Notes: generated by a model from the letters alone, not told the origin. 64,000 bases of DNA from an endosymbiont 'TC1' of Trimyema compressum (GCF_001584725.1 NZ_CP014606.1:310001-374000); one strand, 5' to 3'. Counted from the stretch's first letter, positions 1 to 11,487 are shown. Numbers and translations are program-made.

Positions 1-144
1 GTTTATGATTTTGCAATAGAAACTTTGGAAAGTGAAGAAGAAAAGTTATCTAAACATAAAATTTTGGATAAAGTTGTTTTTTATATAGGTATTTGTGAAA
101 AATGCTTAGAAAAAGATAATTCAGAAAATAAAGAAATTAGCTAA
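1..144 (+). CDS. Fur-family metal-dependent repressor, C-terminal end (5' truncated by window edge)
   Basis: Only the last 47 codons are present, open from base 1 to a TAA. The segment FYIGICEKCLEK carries a CxxC pair after a lysine- and glutamate-rich helix. This matches the end of Fur/PerR repressors, where a hydrophobic strand leads into a structural zinc Cys-x-x-Cys. Fur proteins repress iron-uptake or peroxide-stress genes; which subtype this is cannot be decided from the tail. A strong terminator follows directly, so it ends its transcription unit. The main alternative is another small zinc-binding protein. Confidence 0.55.
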   Translation, partial: VYDFAIETLESEEEKLSKHKILDKVVFYIGICEKCLEKDNSENKEIS

Positions 145-155
145 GATATGGATTT

Positions 156-198
156 AAATACCCTGCAGTATTTTTAGAATACCTCAGGGTATTTTTTT
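156..198 (+). terminator. Rho-independent terminator
   Basis: Inverted repeat AAATACCCTG / CAGGGTATTTTTTT with a run of seven T. It lies between the Fur-like gene and hpt and separates the two units. Confidence 0.85.
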
Positions 199-294
199 GA
201 AAAATTTTAGGCTTTTAAATAGTTCCGCCATCATTAAGAATATGCTATACTTAAGTGTAGATTTAATATGTCTGCTGGAAGGAGAAATCAATTG

Positions 295-894
295 ATGAAA
301 GTATATGATAATGACATTGCAGAAATTCTTTTTAACAGAGATGAAATCAAAGAAAGAATAAATGAATTGGGTGTTCAGATTACTGCTGACTATAATGGTG
401 AAGAAGTATTTGTTGTTTCAATTTTAAGAGGCTCAATGCTTTTTGTAGCTGACTTAGTAAGAAAAATGGATTTACCTGTTATTATGGATACCATGGCAGT
501 TTCAAGTTATTATGATGGCACCGAGACGAGTGGTAAAGTAAAAATCAATAAAGATTTAGAAAGCAGTATTACTGGGAAAAATGTACTGATTGTTGAAGAT
601 ATTGTAGATACAGGAATTACACTGAAGTTTCTTTTGGAAATGCTTAAAGTTAGAGGGGCAAAGTCTATAAAAATATGCAGTTTTTTAAGTAAGCCAAGCA
701 GAAGGAAAACAGCAGTAGACATTGATTATATAGGTTTTGATATTGAAGATTATTTTGTAGTAGGGTATGGTTTAGACTATAATCAAAAATACAGAAATTA
801 TCCTCATTTAGGTCGTTTAAAAGAAGAAAATATTAAGGGGTTAGGAAATGTCAAAAGAAGTAGTAATTGTTTTAGATTTTGGTGGTCAATATAA
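295..894 (+). CDS. hpt: Hypoxanthine phosphoribosyltransferase
   Basis: Purine salvage enzyme joining hypoxanthine or guanine to PRPP to give IMP or GMP. The PRPP-binding loop is visible as [13 protein letters not shown], with the upstream [10 protein letters not shown] segment and the C-terminal [14 protein letters not shown] typical of Hpt. The ATG at 295 is preferred over the in-frame ATG at 268 because AAGGAG at 279-284 lies 10 nt before it. The family usually ends about 15 residues after the YRN motif. Here the frame runs on into guaA and overlaps it by 47 nt with an atypical tail ([10 protein letters not shown]), as if the native stop was lost by a one-base deletion. Purine salvage fits cotranscription with guaA. 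Confidence 0.93.
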   Translation: MKVYDNDIAEILFNRDEIKERINELGVQITADYNGEEVFVVSILRGSMLFVADLVRKMDLPVIMDTMAVSSYYDGTETSGKVKINKDLESSITGKNVLIVEDIVDTGITLKFLLEMLKVRGAKSIKICSFLSKPSRRKTAVDIDYIGFDIEDYFVVGYGLDYNQKYRNYPHLGRLKEENIKGLGNVKRSSNCFRFWWSI

Positions 895-2380
895 TCAATT
901 GATTGCAAGACGAGTGAGAGAGGCAGGAGTCTATTGTGAAATGCTCTCCTATTCTACTCCATTAGAAGTTTTAAAAGAAAAAAATATTAAAGGCATTATT
1001 TTATCTGGAGGTCCTAATAGTGTTTATACTGAGGATGCCCCAAGAATTAATGAAAAATTATTTGAATTAGGAATTCCGGTTTTGGGAATTTGTTATGGGA
1101 TGCAATTAATGGCTCATATGTTAGGTGGAGAAGTAAAAACATCAACCTTAAAGGAATATGGCAAGCGCAAGGTTATTCTAAGTAATGAATCGCCATTAAC
1201 GGATTCTGTTAAAAAAGAAAGTAATTGTTGGATGAGTCATACTGATCAAATTCATGCTTTGCCTGAAAACTTTACTGAACTTGGTAAAACTGAGACTACT
1301 CCCTATGCTATTATTGGTAATTTAGATAAAGGATTTTATGGTATCCAATTTCACCCTGAAGTGAAACATACGGAGTTTGGACAAGTTTTTTTAGAGAATT
1401 TTCTTTTTAATGTTTGTCATTGCTCTAAAAATTGGACAATGGATTCTTTTATTAAAGAAGAAATTGTGAGAGTTAGAAAAGAAGTTGGCAATAAGAAAGT
1501 CCTTTGTGCCTTAAGTGGAGGGGTAGACTCTGCTGTTGCAGCTATTTTAATTCATGCCGCAATTGGGGATCAATTAACCTGTATGTTTGTAGACCATGGG
1601 CTTCTTCGTAAAGGGGAACGAGAGTCTGTTGAAAAAACATTTAAAAATCAATATGGTTTGAAATTAATAACGATTGATGCAGCTGAGAGATTTATTTCTA
1701 AACTAATAGGTGTAGGGGACCCAGAGGAAAAAAGAAAAATTATTGGTGGAGAGTTCATTAGAGTATTTGAAGAGGAATCACAAAAAAATGGTGACTTTGA
1801 TTATTTAGTACAAGGGACTCTTTATTCTGATGTTATTGAAAGTGGTACAGACACAGCTGAAACCATAAAAAGCCATCACAATGTTGGCGGCTTACCAGAG
1901 CACATGAAGTTTTCATTAATAGAACCTTTAAAATGGCTATTTAAAGATGAAGTTCGCAAGGTTGGAACAACCCTTGGCATGCCAGATGAAATTGTCCAGA
2001 GACAACCTTTTCCTGGCCCAGGCCTTGGTATCCGTGTCTTAGAAGAGGTAACTCCAGAAAAATTATCTATTCTTCGTGAAGCAGATGCTATTGTGAGGGA
2101 AGAAGTTGATGCAATTAATACGAATCGTGAAGTATGGCAGTATTTTGCAGTACTTCCTAATATTCGCAGTGTTGGTGTAATGGGCGATATGAGAACCTAT
2201 GCTTATACTGTTGTTGTTAGAGCTGTAGGCAGTGCTGATGGTATGACAGCAGATTGGTCTCGATTACCTTATGGGACATTAGAAAAAATATCCTTAAGAA
2301 TCGTTAATGAAGTTCCTCATGTTAACAGGGTTGCTTATGATATTACAAGTAAGCCACCTGGGACTATTGAATGGGAATAA
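848..2380 (+). CDS. guaA: GMP synthase (glutamine-hydrolysing)
   Basis: Converts XMP to GMP using glutamine and ATP. The N-terminal class I amidotransferase domain has the nucleophile in GICYGMQLM (Cys about residue 82) and the His/Glu pair in [11 protein letters not shown]. The ATP pyrophosphatase P-loop is [10 protein letters not shown], and the C-terminal dimerisation domain ends in [11 protein letters not shown]. Its 510 residues are full family length with no interruption. The start codon follows AAGGGGTTAGG and lies inside the extended 3' end of hpt. A terminator follows. A second, decayed and diverged guaA lies at 12.2 kb, so this copy is the functional one. Confidence 0.97.
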   Translation: MSKEVVIVLDFGGQYNQLIARRVREAGVYCEMLSYSTPLEVLKEKNIKGIILSGGPNSVYTEDAPRINEKLFELGIPVLGICYGMQLMAHMLGGEVKTSTLKEYGKRKVILSNESPLTDSVKKESNCWMSHTDQIHALPENFTELGKTETTPYAIIGNLDKGFYGIQFHPEVKHTEFGQVFLENFLFNVCHCSKNWTMDSFIKEEIVRVRKEVGNKKVLCALSGGVDSAVAAILIHAAIGDQLTCMFVDHGLLRKGERESVEKTFKNQYGLKLITIDAAERFISKLIGVGDPEEKRKIIGGEFIRVFEEESQKNGDFDYLVQGTLYSDVIESGTDTAETIKSHHNVGGLPEHMKFSLIEPLKWLFKDEVRKVGTTLGMPDEIVQRQPFPGPGLGIRVLEEVTPEKLSILREADAIVREEVDAINTNREVWQYFAVLPNIRSVGVMGDMRTYAYTVVVRAVGSADGMTADWSRLPYGTLEKISLRIVNEVPHVNRVAYDITSKPPGTIEWE

Positions 2381-2384
2381 ATAT

Positions 2385-2429
2385 AAAAATCCTAGAATCC
2401 TTTTATAGAGGGACTCTAGGATTTTTTAT
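2385..2429 (+). terminator. Rho-independent terminator of hpt-guaA
   Basis: Stem AAAATCCTAGAATCC / GGACTCTAGGATTTTTTA with a T run just after the guaA stop. Confidence 0.88.
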
Positions 2430-2430
2430 T

Positions 2431-3119
2431 TCTTAATTGCACTTAAATTGGGACCTAATTCATATTTTCCGTTTAGAATTAAGCCTTTAATGAACTACAC
2501 ATTTAAAATAAGGCTTTTTCCAAGATGAAAAGCGTTTTCACAATCTTTAGGAAATTGTATTGCTTTTACTGTTTCTTTATGTTTCTGGTTAAATTTTGAA
2601 GCATTATATTTTTGATAATTATCAAATTGTTAATTATCAAGGGACACCATATAATTAGTATATCCATTAAATAGCTTCAAATAATACATATGCATTTTGA
2701 AATTGTAATCATATTTTACTAAGTCAAATCTTTCTTTATCTATACCCATAGTGTAAATAAAACCAATTGATATTTTCTTTTGGAAGGTTGTAGTTTTATC
2801 TTTTTCATAAGATAAGTTACTGAAAATAAGTCTCTCTAAAAAGCTCTTGTTAAACTTGTTATATCACCAATATATATTGGCGAACCAATAATAAGAGCAT
2901 CGCTATTTATAATTTTTTCTAAAGTAATGGTTAAGTTGTCTACCATCGAACACTTTCCAATATATCTATTATTTTTATGTTTACATGCAAAACAACTGCT
3001 ACATCCTTTATAGTTTAAACCACATAAATTAATAAATTCTGTTACAGCGCCTTCTGATTTCACTCCCTCTAAAGCGTTATATAATAATTGATTAGTATTA
3101 CCCTTTTTTTGAGGGCTAC
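2431..3119 (-). pseudogene. Flavodoxin-family NAD(P)H-dependent oxidoreductase, broken
   Basis: Read on the minus strand, the pieces give NGSPQKKGNTN (FMN phosphate loop), then GCSSCFACKHKNN and DALIIGSPIYIGDITS, then after a frameshift ISIGFIYTMGIDKERFD. This is the order of iron-sulfur flavoprotein / NADPH-dependent FMN reductase-like proteins. One T is missing in the run near 2838-2842, which shifts the frame after TRAF. A further stop falls near 2635. The first six or so residues are gone, because upstream of NGSP the frame meets a TAG and the ribosome-binding site of the divergent HxlR gene. The exact 3' end is uncertain. Confidence 0.8.
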
Positions 3120-3147
3120 CATTTTGTGCCCTAAAAGGAGAAAGTAA

Positions 3148-3462
3148 ATGAATAATTTATATGATGGTACATGCGGTGTTGTTAATATGCTTAATAGTAT
3201 TAGTGGCAAATGGAAATTACCAGTGTTACGGAGATTATCTTTTCGAATAGCTAGATATAATGAGTTGAAAAGACAAGTAAAAGGAATTACTAATATCATG
3301 TTAACAAGGACGTTACACGATTTAGAATGTAATGGTTTAGTAATCAGAAAGCAATATAATGAAGTTCCGCCAAAAGTTGAATATCAACTAACTAAACATG
3401 GAAAGAGACTTATTCCGGCATTAGAAATACTAAAAGAATGGGCTGAAAGCAGATTGGAATAA
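3148..3462 (+). CDS. HxlR-family winged-helix transcriptional regulator
   Basis: A 104-residue protein with the HxlR pattern: a Cys near the N terminus (TCGVVNML), SGKWKLPVLRRL, then ITNIMLTRTLHDLECNGLV and the wing VPPKVEYQLT. These small MarR-like factors often sense redox or electrophile stress through the N-terminal Cys. They commonly sit divergent to an oxidoreductase gene, as here. The start is preceded by AAAAGGAGA. The partner flavoprotein is dead and its 5' end is missing at this boundary, so the regulator may have lost its natural target. Confidence 0.88.
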   Translation: MNNLYDGTCGVVNMLNSISGKWKLPVLRRLSFRIARYNELKRQVKGITNIMLTRTLHDLECNGLVIRKQYNEVPPKVEYQLTKHGKRLIPALEILKEWAESRLE

Positions 3463-3696
3463 ATAAAAGTCAATAAAGAAAGCAGTATAAAACAATGATT
3501 AGACATTAGATTACAAAGTTAAGAACAGAAGAAAATCAATATCCTAAGAGCTGGATGCAGTTAAATTTAGGATTTATTATTTGCTTTAATTTAAATGAAA
3601 GCAAAGAGCTCTAGATTTAAAGAAGTGCTTTTGTTTTAACAATAGGAAAATGGCATTAATTTAAAAGAATGGTGCAATTAATGCACCCCTAGGAAA

Positions 3697-3837
3697 TCAG
3701 CTTCTATATTTAGAGCCATTACAGTCAGGACATGGTGGCAATGTATCAGAGTTATCGTCTAGTTTAACCGCCTGACCAAAGTTTAAACAATAGTAAGTAC
3801 CTTTACTTAGCTTTTCGCCAGTACTAAAAGTAAGCAT
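3697..3837 (-). CDS. Small zinc-ribbon-type protein with a damaged metal site
   Basis: A 46-codon frame reading GEKLSKGTYYCLNFGQAVKL, then DDNSDTLPPCPDCNG and a stop. It resembles the short bacterial zinc-ribbon proteins with two CxxC knuckles (GTYxCxxCGQ and LPPCPxC). The first knuckle has Phe in place of the second Cys (CLNFG), which would remove one zinc ligand. Function is unknown. The ATG at 3835-3837 has no convincing ribosome-binding site, so this may be a remnant. Confidence 0.5.
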   Translation of the reverse strand: MLTFSTGEKLSKGTYYCLNFGQAVKLDDNSDTLPPCPDCNGSKYRS

Positions 3838-4452
3838 ATAACTACCTTTTTACCTAGATTTTCTGATTTGGTTGTGATTAAGTACACTGTAACAGCAATA
3901 GAAGCATAAATATAAGCCATATTTTTATATCCATATATAATCACCTCTTTTTTAGGGGGGATTATATCACATATTTAATTAATAATATGATTAATATATT
4001 GAGTTATAAGTATAATAATTAAAATATACACAGAATTAATAGACGAGGCATTAGAACAATTATTAAACGGGCAAGGGCAAAATCCTCCAGACGATATAAT
4101 ATAGAGGCACATATAGAGATTTTGAAGCACTGAAACTCTATTGGGAGAAAAAGGAGAGATGAAATTAGGGTGATTAATTTTTTACAAAATCATCAAACGC
4201 CTAGAACAAGCCATTTTATTCATAGATTAGCTAGGCTTGACCTTAAAAAAATAATTTAATGAGTTAGAACATTTGAAAAAAGAGAGATTATTAGAGTTTT
4301 ATTTAGCTAAATAGTCGAGTAACTGTGTTAATAATTAAATATAATTACCAGTTATAGGTTATAATAAAGAATAAGAACAAGTGAAATCAAGCGAAGGTAT
4401 ACATATTTCCTTTATAATAAATGTAGAGTGGTTGAAATGAGGTGAGTAGTGA
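3838..4452. other. Gene-free stretch with unrecognised decayed coding traces
   Basis: No long frame on either strand. On the plus strand at 4030-4310 there are short coding-like pieces (LIDEALEQLLNGQGQNPPDD and a lysine-rich LKKERLLEFYLAK) broken by stops. I cannot assign them to a family. A GAGGTGAT-type ribosome-binding site and short hydrophobic frames occur on the minus strand around 3890-3950. Confidence 0.4.
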
Positions 4453-5422
4453 ATGTATGAGTGGCAAAAGCAAATACAGATGATTATTGACGAAATTGAT
4501 AAATCTATTAAAAACTATAATGATGAGGCATTAACATTAAGTTTTCTTTCTAGTAGATTAGGGTATTCTGAACTTTATACAACAAGAAAATTTAAAGAAA
4601 TATCAGGAATGCAATTTAGGGATTATCTTTGTAATCGAAAATTAGCGTTTGCTTTAAAAGAGGTGAGAGACAGTAATAAGAGTTTTCTAGAAATTGCATT
4701 AAATTATGGTTTTTCATCCCGCGAAGCTTTTACTAGGTCTTTCAAGAAAGCTTATGGTATCAAGGGAATATAGGAAAAATCCGAGACCAGTGTTGCTGCG
4801 TACAAAAATAACCTCTTTCGATCCCTACTTTCTAGGGTTAAGAGAAATTGGTATAGTTAAATCAGCAGATGAGATTAAAATTTATTTTGTGACTATTCAA
4901 GCTCATAAATTTTTACATATTAAAAATTATGAAAGCAATGGATATTGGGATTTTTAGCAAAAGCAAAGTCTAATACCAGGTCAGGATTGTGAAACAATTT
5001 GTGGTTTACTAGATAGTATTAAGGGTAAATTAGATGATTATAATAGAAATGAAACTAATAGTAGTAGTGGTCAAATTATGGCCTATATGAATGATCCAAA
5101 TGTTAGATTTTGTGATTGAGGTATTCCAAGAATAGAATGTTATGGTGTACGCCTTTCTTTTGATTATGAAGGGAAAGTGCCAACATAAATGGATATGATT
5201 TATGTTCCTGAAGGAGAGTATTTAGTTTTTGAACATGGCTCCTTTAATTATGAACAGGAGAATCATAGTATAGAGGATAAAATTGAAAAGGTTATGGCAT
5301 TTTTTGATTTTACGGATTCTGGATATTGTTATGACACTACCCTGGGCGGAATAATCTATTTTTATCATGACCCAGAACGGTTTTGGAAGTATGTTAGACC
5401 TGTGAGAATGTTAAAAAGTTAG
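4453..5422 (+). pseudogene. AraC-family regulator with GyrI-like effector domain, broken
   Basis: Residues 1-105 form an intact AraC DNA-binding domain (SFLSSRLGYSELYTTRKFKE, then ALNYGFSSREAFTRSFKKAYG). A frameshift near 4768 follows. The next frames give YRKNPRPVLLRTKITSFDPY, ICGLLDSIKGKLDDY and YFYHDPERFWKYVRPVRM, the C-terminal effector-binding domain of this type. In-frame stops at 4955 (after YWDF), 5117 (after FCD) and 5186 fall where W, W and Q are expected, as from G-to-A or C-to-T changes. Such regulators commonly sit upstream of paired ABC exporters, as here. A truncated DNA-binding domain could still be made. Confidence 0.88.
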
Positions 5423-5762
5423 GGATAAGACTATTAGCTCTATTTACTGTTTCTAACAACTGCGCAAGGACAGGTCATGAACTAGGGTAATTGATAGTAT
5501 AGAAAACCACTAAAGTAATTAAAATAAAATTGTATTATAATAATTTTTTAGATGATAATAATTTATTTTACAATAACGCATTTAATCGACATAGTGCTCA
5601 TGCTATAATAATTTCAAGGAATGATGAAAATCTATATTCTTGACACTGATAAAGATTAGGAGCTTTAAATTGTTTAGTAATTTTGTTTTTAAACAGCTAA
5701 CCAATCTTAAGAAGAAACAACTTCTAGGTTTATAGACTAATAATTTAAATAAAGGAGAAAAA
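5423..5762. other. Intergenic stretch
   Basis: Very AT-rich with no coding signal. The only recognisable element is a ribosome-binding site (AAAGGAGAAA) before the ATG at 5763. Confidence 0.4.
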
Positions 5763-6573
5763 ATGAAGAAATTTATAGGATTATTATCAAATAGATTGGT
5801 AATTACATTACCTTTAATTATACTGCAAGTTATTTTAGTATTATTTATTTTTAGAAGGTACTTTAGCAGTAGGTGACTATTTATTCTTTATGATTATGGG
5901 TATGGTATTTTTATCCAGTCTTCTGAATCTTATGAATTTTGCTCAAATGTTTAATCAGATTATTAGCGGTACTAAAAGAATTCAAAAAATCATGGCATTG
6001 CCTGAAACAAAAGAAGGTAATATTAATGCATTAAAGACAGAAAATCTAATGGATTTAGTTTCATTTGTTTTTCAGGAAACATTTGTGCTTAATGATAGTA
6101 TTTATGAAAATATAGCTATTGGAAACTGTCAAGCAACTAGCTCTCAGGTAGAAGCTGCTGCCCAAGCAGCTCAGATTCATGATTTTATAGCATCATTACC
6201 TAATGGTTACAATACAAAATTAGGTGAAGATGGTGCGAAAATGAGTGGTGGTGGAATGCAGCGTATTTCAATTGCAAGAGCATTAATAAAAAATGCACCA
6301 ATTATCGTATTTGATGAAGCTACAAGCTATACGGATATTGAAAATGAACATAAGATTCAGCTTGCATTACAGAATCTTCTGAAAGACAAAACCACTATTA
6401 TGATTGCACATAGATTACATACGATTGTAAACGCTAATCAAATCTGTGTTTTTGATAAGGGCGAAATAGTTGAAAGAGGAAGTCACACTGAATTAGTAGA
6501 TAGGAATGGATTATATACTAAAATGTGGCAAACTTATATTCAGTGCGAGGAACAAGAGGAGGCGAGAGCATGA
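5763..6573 (+). pseudogene. ABC exporter half-transporter, internally deleted (first of a pair)
   Basis: It starts MKKFIGLLSNRLVITLPL with one membrane helix, breaks, then resumes at LAVGDYLFFMIMGMVFLSS near the end of the membrane domain. The nucleotide-binding domain keeps a Q-loop (FVFQETFVLN), a damaged signature MSGGGMQRISIARAL (normally LSGGE), Walker B IIVFDEATS and the H-loop IAHRLHTI. It lacks the Walker A region and about 80 residues around it. No ATP hydrolysis is possible. It overlaps the next half-transporter by 4 nt, as in heterodimeric exporters. Confidence 0.9.
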
Positions 6574-8308
6574 CTGGATTAATAAAAAATATTAGAAAAA
6601 TAGCAGGGATAGGTTCTCGCAGATTAATTTTACCTATACTATTATCCTGTGTAGATGCAATCTTTAACATGTCTATGTTTGGAATTATGATTGCCTCTAT
6701 TATTAATCTTGTTGAGGGTACTTTTTCAAAAGATTTATTGATAATGTATTCTTTAATACTATTAGGTTTATTTATAATAAGAGCCATAGTGTCTTCTATT
6801 AACTATACTCAGACTCAATATAGAGGGGCAGATATTACTGCAGATTTAAGAATTTCCCTGGGGAATCATATTCGAAGCTTAAATTTAGGTTATTTTAATA
6901 AAAATAGTATTGGTAGGTTAAATTCAACATTGACAACAGATATTGCTGATTTTGAAAATGTACTTACTCATTCATTATCCAACTTTTTTAAAGTTATATT
7001 TTTTAGTTTATTAGCTATTTGTTTTGCCTTTTCAATTAATGCAACCTATGCTCTAGTAATTGTAGTGGTAATTTTGTTGTCCACTACCTTTAATGGGCAT
7101 TGGAGGCAGAATGGCTAAGAAAAGAGGAGGCATAATATAGGTAAGTATTCATGGTGTAATATCAAGAATAGTGGAGTATATTAATGGGATTAAAACATTT
7201 AAATTATATAATTTAACAGGTGTGAAATTTAAAATACTAAGCGATAGTTTCATTAATTTAAAAAAGGAGTCAATTCGTTTAGAACTTTCCATAGCTCCAT
7301 TTTCTATATTGTTTTCTATAGCTACATCCCTGATAATTCCAATTGCTTTAACTGTGGGAACTGTAATGATTCAAAATAGTGACTTAAGTCCTCAAGCTTT
7401 TTAGCTATTATTATGATTGGTGTTGCAATTTCAAATATGATGACTACTTTAGGGAGTTTTTACCCTGAAATAAATTATCTAAATAAAGCAGCAGATAACA
7501 TAATTGAAGTCCAAGATGAAACCCCTTTGAAATTTAAAACAGAAATTCCTAATCTTACTAATGGAGATATCCATTTTGATAACGTTCATTTTAGCTATAA
7601 TGATGAGGTAGAAGTGCTTCATAATATAAATTTTGAAGCGAAGCCAAAAACTACAACTGCATTGATTGGATCCATCTGGTAGTGGAAAAACAACTATAAT
7701 TAGTTTGATTTCCCGTTTTTGGGATGTGTTACAAAAGGCTCCATTACAATTGATGGTCAGAATATAAAAGATATTTCTCCAGATGGACTAACCATTCAAA
7801 TGTCAGTTGTTTTTCAAGATGTATATTTATTAAATAACAGTATTGGAGAAAATATCAAAGTAGGAAAACCGAATGCTACAATGGAAGAAGTTATTTCAGC
7901 TGCTAAATCTGCTCAATGTCATGATTTTATAATGGCGCTCCCAGATGGGTATGATGCCTTAGTTGGTGAAAGTGGCAGTACATTATCCGGTGGAGAAAAG
8001 CAGCGTATTTCAATTGCAAGAGCATTAATAAAAAATGCACCAATTGTTTTGTTAGATGAGACCACCTCTAGTTTAGATGCTGATAATGAATTGGAAATAA
8101 ATAAAGCCTTAGATATTTCAATGAAAGATAAAACTGTAATTGTAATTGCCCCATAGACTTAACACAATTAAAGGCGCTGATAACATACTTGTACTTGATA
8201 AAGGGAGGGATTAAGGAAGAGGGCAACCATAATGAATTAATTAAGAAAGTGGGCTGATATGCTAAAATGATTGAAGAACAGGAAAAGGCACGTCAATGGA
8301 GTGTATAA
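6570..8308 (+). pseudogene. ABC exporter half-transporter, frameshifted (second of the pair)
   Basis: The membrane domain starts MTGLIKNIRKIAGIGSRRLI and is broken near 7090-7140 and by a stop at 7402. In the ATPase domain an extra T at 7671 (inside GGATCC) shifts the frame just before the Walker A SGSGKTT. Further on there are VVFQDVYLLNNSI, the signature LSGGEKQRISIARAL, Walker B IVLLDETTSSLD, then a stop where HR is expected after IVIAP. The tail to about 8308 has more stops. It would have paired with the preceding half-transporter. Both are dead. Confidence 0.9.
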
Positions 8309-8362
8309 TTATATTGTTTAAATTAACTAAAGATTAATTTAATAGTAAAGATATTTGTTGTA

Positions 8363-8410
8363 TATAAAAGGTGTAGTATTTATTTACTACGCCTTTTATA
8401 GTTTTTTCTT
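8363..8410 (+). terminator. Rho-independent terminator
   Basis: Stem ATAAAAGGTGTAGTA / TACTACGCCTTTTAT followed by GTTTTTTC. It ends the dead exporter operon. Confidence 0.82.
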
Positions 8411-8497
8411 TTACAGAAGAATAAAAGGTAAGCTACATATTAATCTGGATACTTTTATATTATAATGAGTGTAAATTAGTATTAAGGGAGAAATAAA

Positions 8498-9487
8498 ATG
8501 GCACAAGTAAGTAAAAATTTATTTATGGAATACCAAAAGCTGAATTGCATTTGCATTTAGAAGGAACTTTGGAGCCAGAGTTAAAATTAGCTTTGGCAAA
8601 TAAGAATAAAATTAATATTGGTCAAACCACTATTGAGGAAGTAAAAAAGAGCTATCAATTTGATTCATTAACCTCTTTTTTGCAAGTTTATTATCCAGCT
8701 ATGAATGTTTTACAGGATGAAAGTGATTTTTATGAGTTAGGATTAGCTTATCTAAAAAAAGCAAAAGAAAATAATGTAAGATATACTGAAATGTTTTTTG
8801 ATCCTCAAGCTCATACTTCCAGAGGCGTTGCTTTTGAAACGGTTATTAATGGCTATTACAAGGCTTGCCAAAGAAGCATTAAGCCTTTTGGTGTAGAGGG
8901 CTTAATTATGTGTTTCTTAAGGGATATGAGTGCTGAATCGGCAATGGAGAAACCTATGAAGCAATGTTTACCCTTACAGAGATAAAATCATTGGAATTGG
9001 CTTAGATTTTGATGAAAGGGAAAATCCTCCATTGAAGTTTGAAGCAGTGTTTAAGAGAGCAAAAGAAGATGGATTTCATATTAAAATGCATTGTGATATT
9101 GATCAGGTAGGATCAATTGAGAATATTCGTGATGCACTTATGGCAATAGGGGTTGAGCGATTAGATCATGGCACCAATATTGTTGAAGATGAAAGCTTAG
9201 TTGATTATGTGATTAAAAATAAAATAGGATTTACATGTTGCCCAGTTTCTAATAGTTTTGTTACAGAAAAAATGAAGGGCGATGAAATAGTATATTTACT
9301 GCATAAGGGAGCTAAAGTTACTATTAATTCAGATGATCCAGCATATTTTCAAAGCTATGTATCCGATGACATGTATGCGTTAGCATCACAGTATACTCTA
9401 ACTGAAGAAGACATTATTCAATTGGCTAAAAATTCTTTTGAAATTGCTTGGATATCCGAAGAGCAAAAGCAAAAATATCTAAAATAA
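8498..9487 (+). pseudogene. Adenosine/adenine deaminase family, broken by several frameshifts
   Basis: The amidohydrolase zinc site AELHLHLEGTLEPEL, then HIKMHCDIDQ, VERLDHGTNIV, CPVSNSF and TINSDDPAYF are all present, in family order. The MHCDIDQ form is more typical of adenine-deaminase-like members than of classical adenosine deaminase. The ATG at 8498 follows AAGGGAG, but the frame breaks near 8515 and reopens before GIPKAELHLH. Two small indels around 8950-8980 separate the halves. Intended role: hydrolytic deamination in purine salvage. Confidence 0.88.
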
Positions 9488-9531
9488 ATTGATGTATACG
9501 TAGAAAACTTAAAATAAAAACTATAGAAAAT

Positions 9532-9570
9532 AAAAAGCTATGATGAATATTATTTTATCATAGCTTTTTA
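9532..9570. terminator. Bidirectional terminator between convergent genes
   Basis: Inverted repeat AAAAAGCTATGAT / ATCATAGCTTTTT. The A run on one side and T run on the other serve the deaminase remnant (+) and the oleate hydratase gene (-). Confidence 0.85.
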
Positions 9571-9579
9571 CTGTAGTTT

Positions 9580-11361
9580 TTAAATTAAATCAGCATCTTT
9601 TAACATTTCTAAAATCAGAGTTCCCTTGATTTTTTCTAATCCGCGTTTTTCCATTTTTTTGACTATCCAAGGTACTTTAATATCCTTTAATTTTTTACCA
9701 TCCAATAAGCGTGCAGATGATTTCAGGAGGACTCTTATATCGAAAGCAGAAGCAAATACTTCAGGTACGCCACGGTCTACATTAAGGAGTGTGTAAACTG
9801 CTTCCATAGCGGTACGAACAGAGTATTCAATTGTAAATACAGTATCTCTTTCAGTTTCACTAAAGTTACCAATAAAGGCTAGGTTTTTAGAGCCTTCAGG
9901 AATAACTAGTGGACGATCGCCATCTTTTCTCGCCATAAAATAGGATGTTACATAAGGCATATAGCAAGGCACTGTGTTACAGGAGTTTGTCGCTAAATCA
10001 TCAATTAGAGCTTCAGGCACTCCCATATGATAGAGCCATTCTTGAGCTATTTCAATACCGGTACAAGCAGTAATGCTTTTCTTAATATAGTTACCTGGCT
10101 TGTTAGATAACAAACCATATATCCAAACAGTAAGTTCATTTTTTGGTTGTGCTTTAAAGTGTGGTTGGCGATTTAAGGTATAGCTTAACATCCAATTGGA
10201 ATCTCTTACTGTTACAATACCACCGGTAACAACATTGCCAGCATATGGATCACGTTTACTTATTTTTTCAATATATGGGGCTACTTTATCATCAAGTGTT
10301 GTTAATGTTGCTGATACAAACCAACTTTCTTCTGGCAGATTATCACAGAATTTCTCTGGATGACCTAGAGCATCATCTTGTTTAGCTAGGTTCTTCCATA
10401 ATTGCCAGCTACCGCCTAAGTCCTTAGATACAGGGGCTGAGTGGTTATTATCTCCAAAGGTTGTACTTTCAGTAATGCTACCATTGGTTACAAAAACAAG
10501 GTCATTTTCACTTAAATCTAATACTTTTTCTTTCCCCTTTACTTCTAAGAGCATTTGTTTTGCCAGTAAATTATTTCCATTTCTTTCAACTATAACATTT
10601 TTAACTGCAGTATCATATTGGATTGTAACACCAAATGATTCAAGGTATTTTACAAGAGGCAATACTAAAGATTCATATTGATTGTACTTTGTAAACTTTA
10701 AAGCAGATAAATCTGGCAATCCATTAACATGATGAATAAAGCGCATAATATAGCGACGCATTTCGATAGCAGAATGCCACTTCTCAAAAGCAAACATAGT
10801 TGACCAATAAGTCCAAAAATTTGATTTGAAAAATTCACTTGAAAATACATCGGTAATTTTATTGTCCTGTAATTCTGATTCTGCTGTTAAAAAGAGTTTA
10901 ACCATTTCCTGGGCTGAGTCATCAGATAGTGTAAATTGTCCATCAGTTGGGATTCGTTGTCCCCGATGTTCTATTACGCGGCATTTTGAGTAGTTAGGGT
11001 CTTTTTTATTAAGCCAATAAAATTCATCTAAAACAGATGCATTTTCTAATTCTAGAGAAGGTACTGAACGGAATAAATCCCAGAGACATTCAAAATGATT
11101 TTCCATTTCTCTTCCACCGCGAATAATAAATCCTCTTGTAGGATTTAAAATACCGTCTAAACTTCCTCCAGCTATTGAAAGTTCTTCAAAAATATGAATA
11201 TTTTTTCCTTCCATTTGCCCATCACGTACTAGAAAGGCTGCTGCTGATAAAGAGGCTAAACCCGAACCAACTAAATAAGCTTTTTTATTATCAACATTAT
11301 CCGGTTTTTTAGGACGTGCAAAAGCTTCATAGTTTCCATTACTTCTATACACAATAAACAC
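9580..11361 (-). CDS. ohyA: Oleate hydratase (myosin-cross-reactive antigen family)
   Basis: FAD-dependent enzyme adding water across the cis-9 double bond of oleate to give 10-hydroxystearate, often used to detoxify host or dietary unsaturated fatty acids. The Rossmann FAD motif is [18 protein letters not shown] at residues 28-45. The family landmarks [17 protein letters not shown] and [19 protein letters not shown] are intact. At 593 residues it is full length without interruption. It is monocistronic and convergent with a dead deaminase. Its survival amid so many dead genes suggests selection for fatty-acid tolerance, for example in an animal host; that last step is inference. Confidence 0.95.
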   Translation of the reverse strand: MFIVYRSNGNYEAFARPKKPDNVDNKKAYLVGSGLASLSAAAFLVRDGQMEGKNIHIFEELSIAGGSLDGILNPTRGFIIRGGREMENHFECLWDLFRSVPSLELENASVLDEFYWLNKKDPNYSKCRVIEHRGQRIPTDGQFTLSDDSAQEMVKLFLTAESELQDNKITDVFSSEFFKSNFWTYWSTMFAFEKWHSAIEMRRYIMRFIHHVNGLPDLSALKFTKYNQYESLVLPLVKYLESFGVTIQYDTAVKNVIVERNGNNLLAKQMLLEVKGKEKVLDLSENDLVFVTNGSITESTTFGDNNHSAPVSKDLGGSWQLWKNLAKQDDALGHPEKFCDNLPEESWFVSATLTTLDDKVAPYIEKISKRDPYAGNVVTGGIVTVRDSNWMLSYTLNRQPHFKAQPKNELTVWIYGLLSNKPGNYIKKSITACTGIEIAQEWLYHMGVPEALIDDLATNSCNTVPCYMPYVTSYFMARKDGDRPLVIPEGSKNLAFIGNFSETERDTVFTIEYSVRTAMEAVYTLLNVDRGVPEVFASAFDIRVLLKSSARLLDGKKLKDIKVPWIVKKMEKRGLEKIKGTLILEMLKDADLI

Positions 11362-11487
11362 CTGCTTTCACCATAATTTAATATACTTCTGCCTACATTA
11401 TATACCTATAAATTTAATTAAGCAAGTAATAATATTACTTTTGCCGTAATATCATATTGCCTTAATGTAAATGATTTTTACTGACAT

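Noticed and set aside
268-294. Upstream ATG of hpt as the start
   Set aside because: The added nine residues overlap the ribosome-binding site AAGGAG that serves ATG 295.
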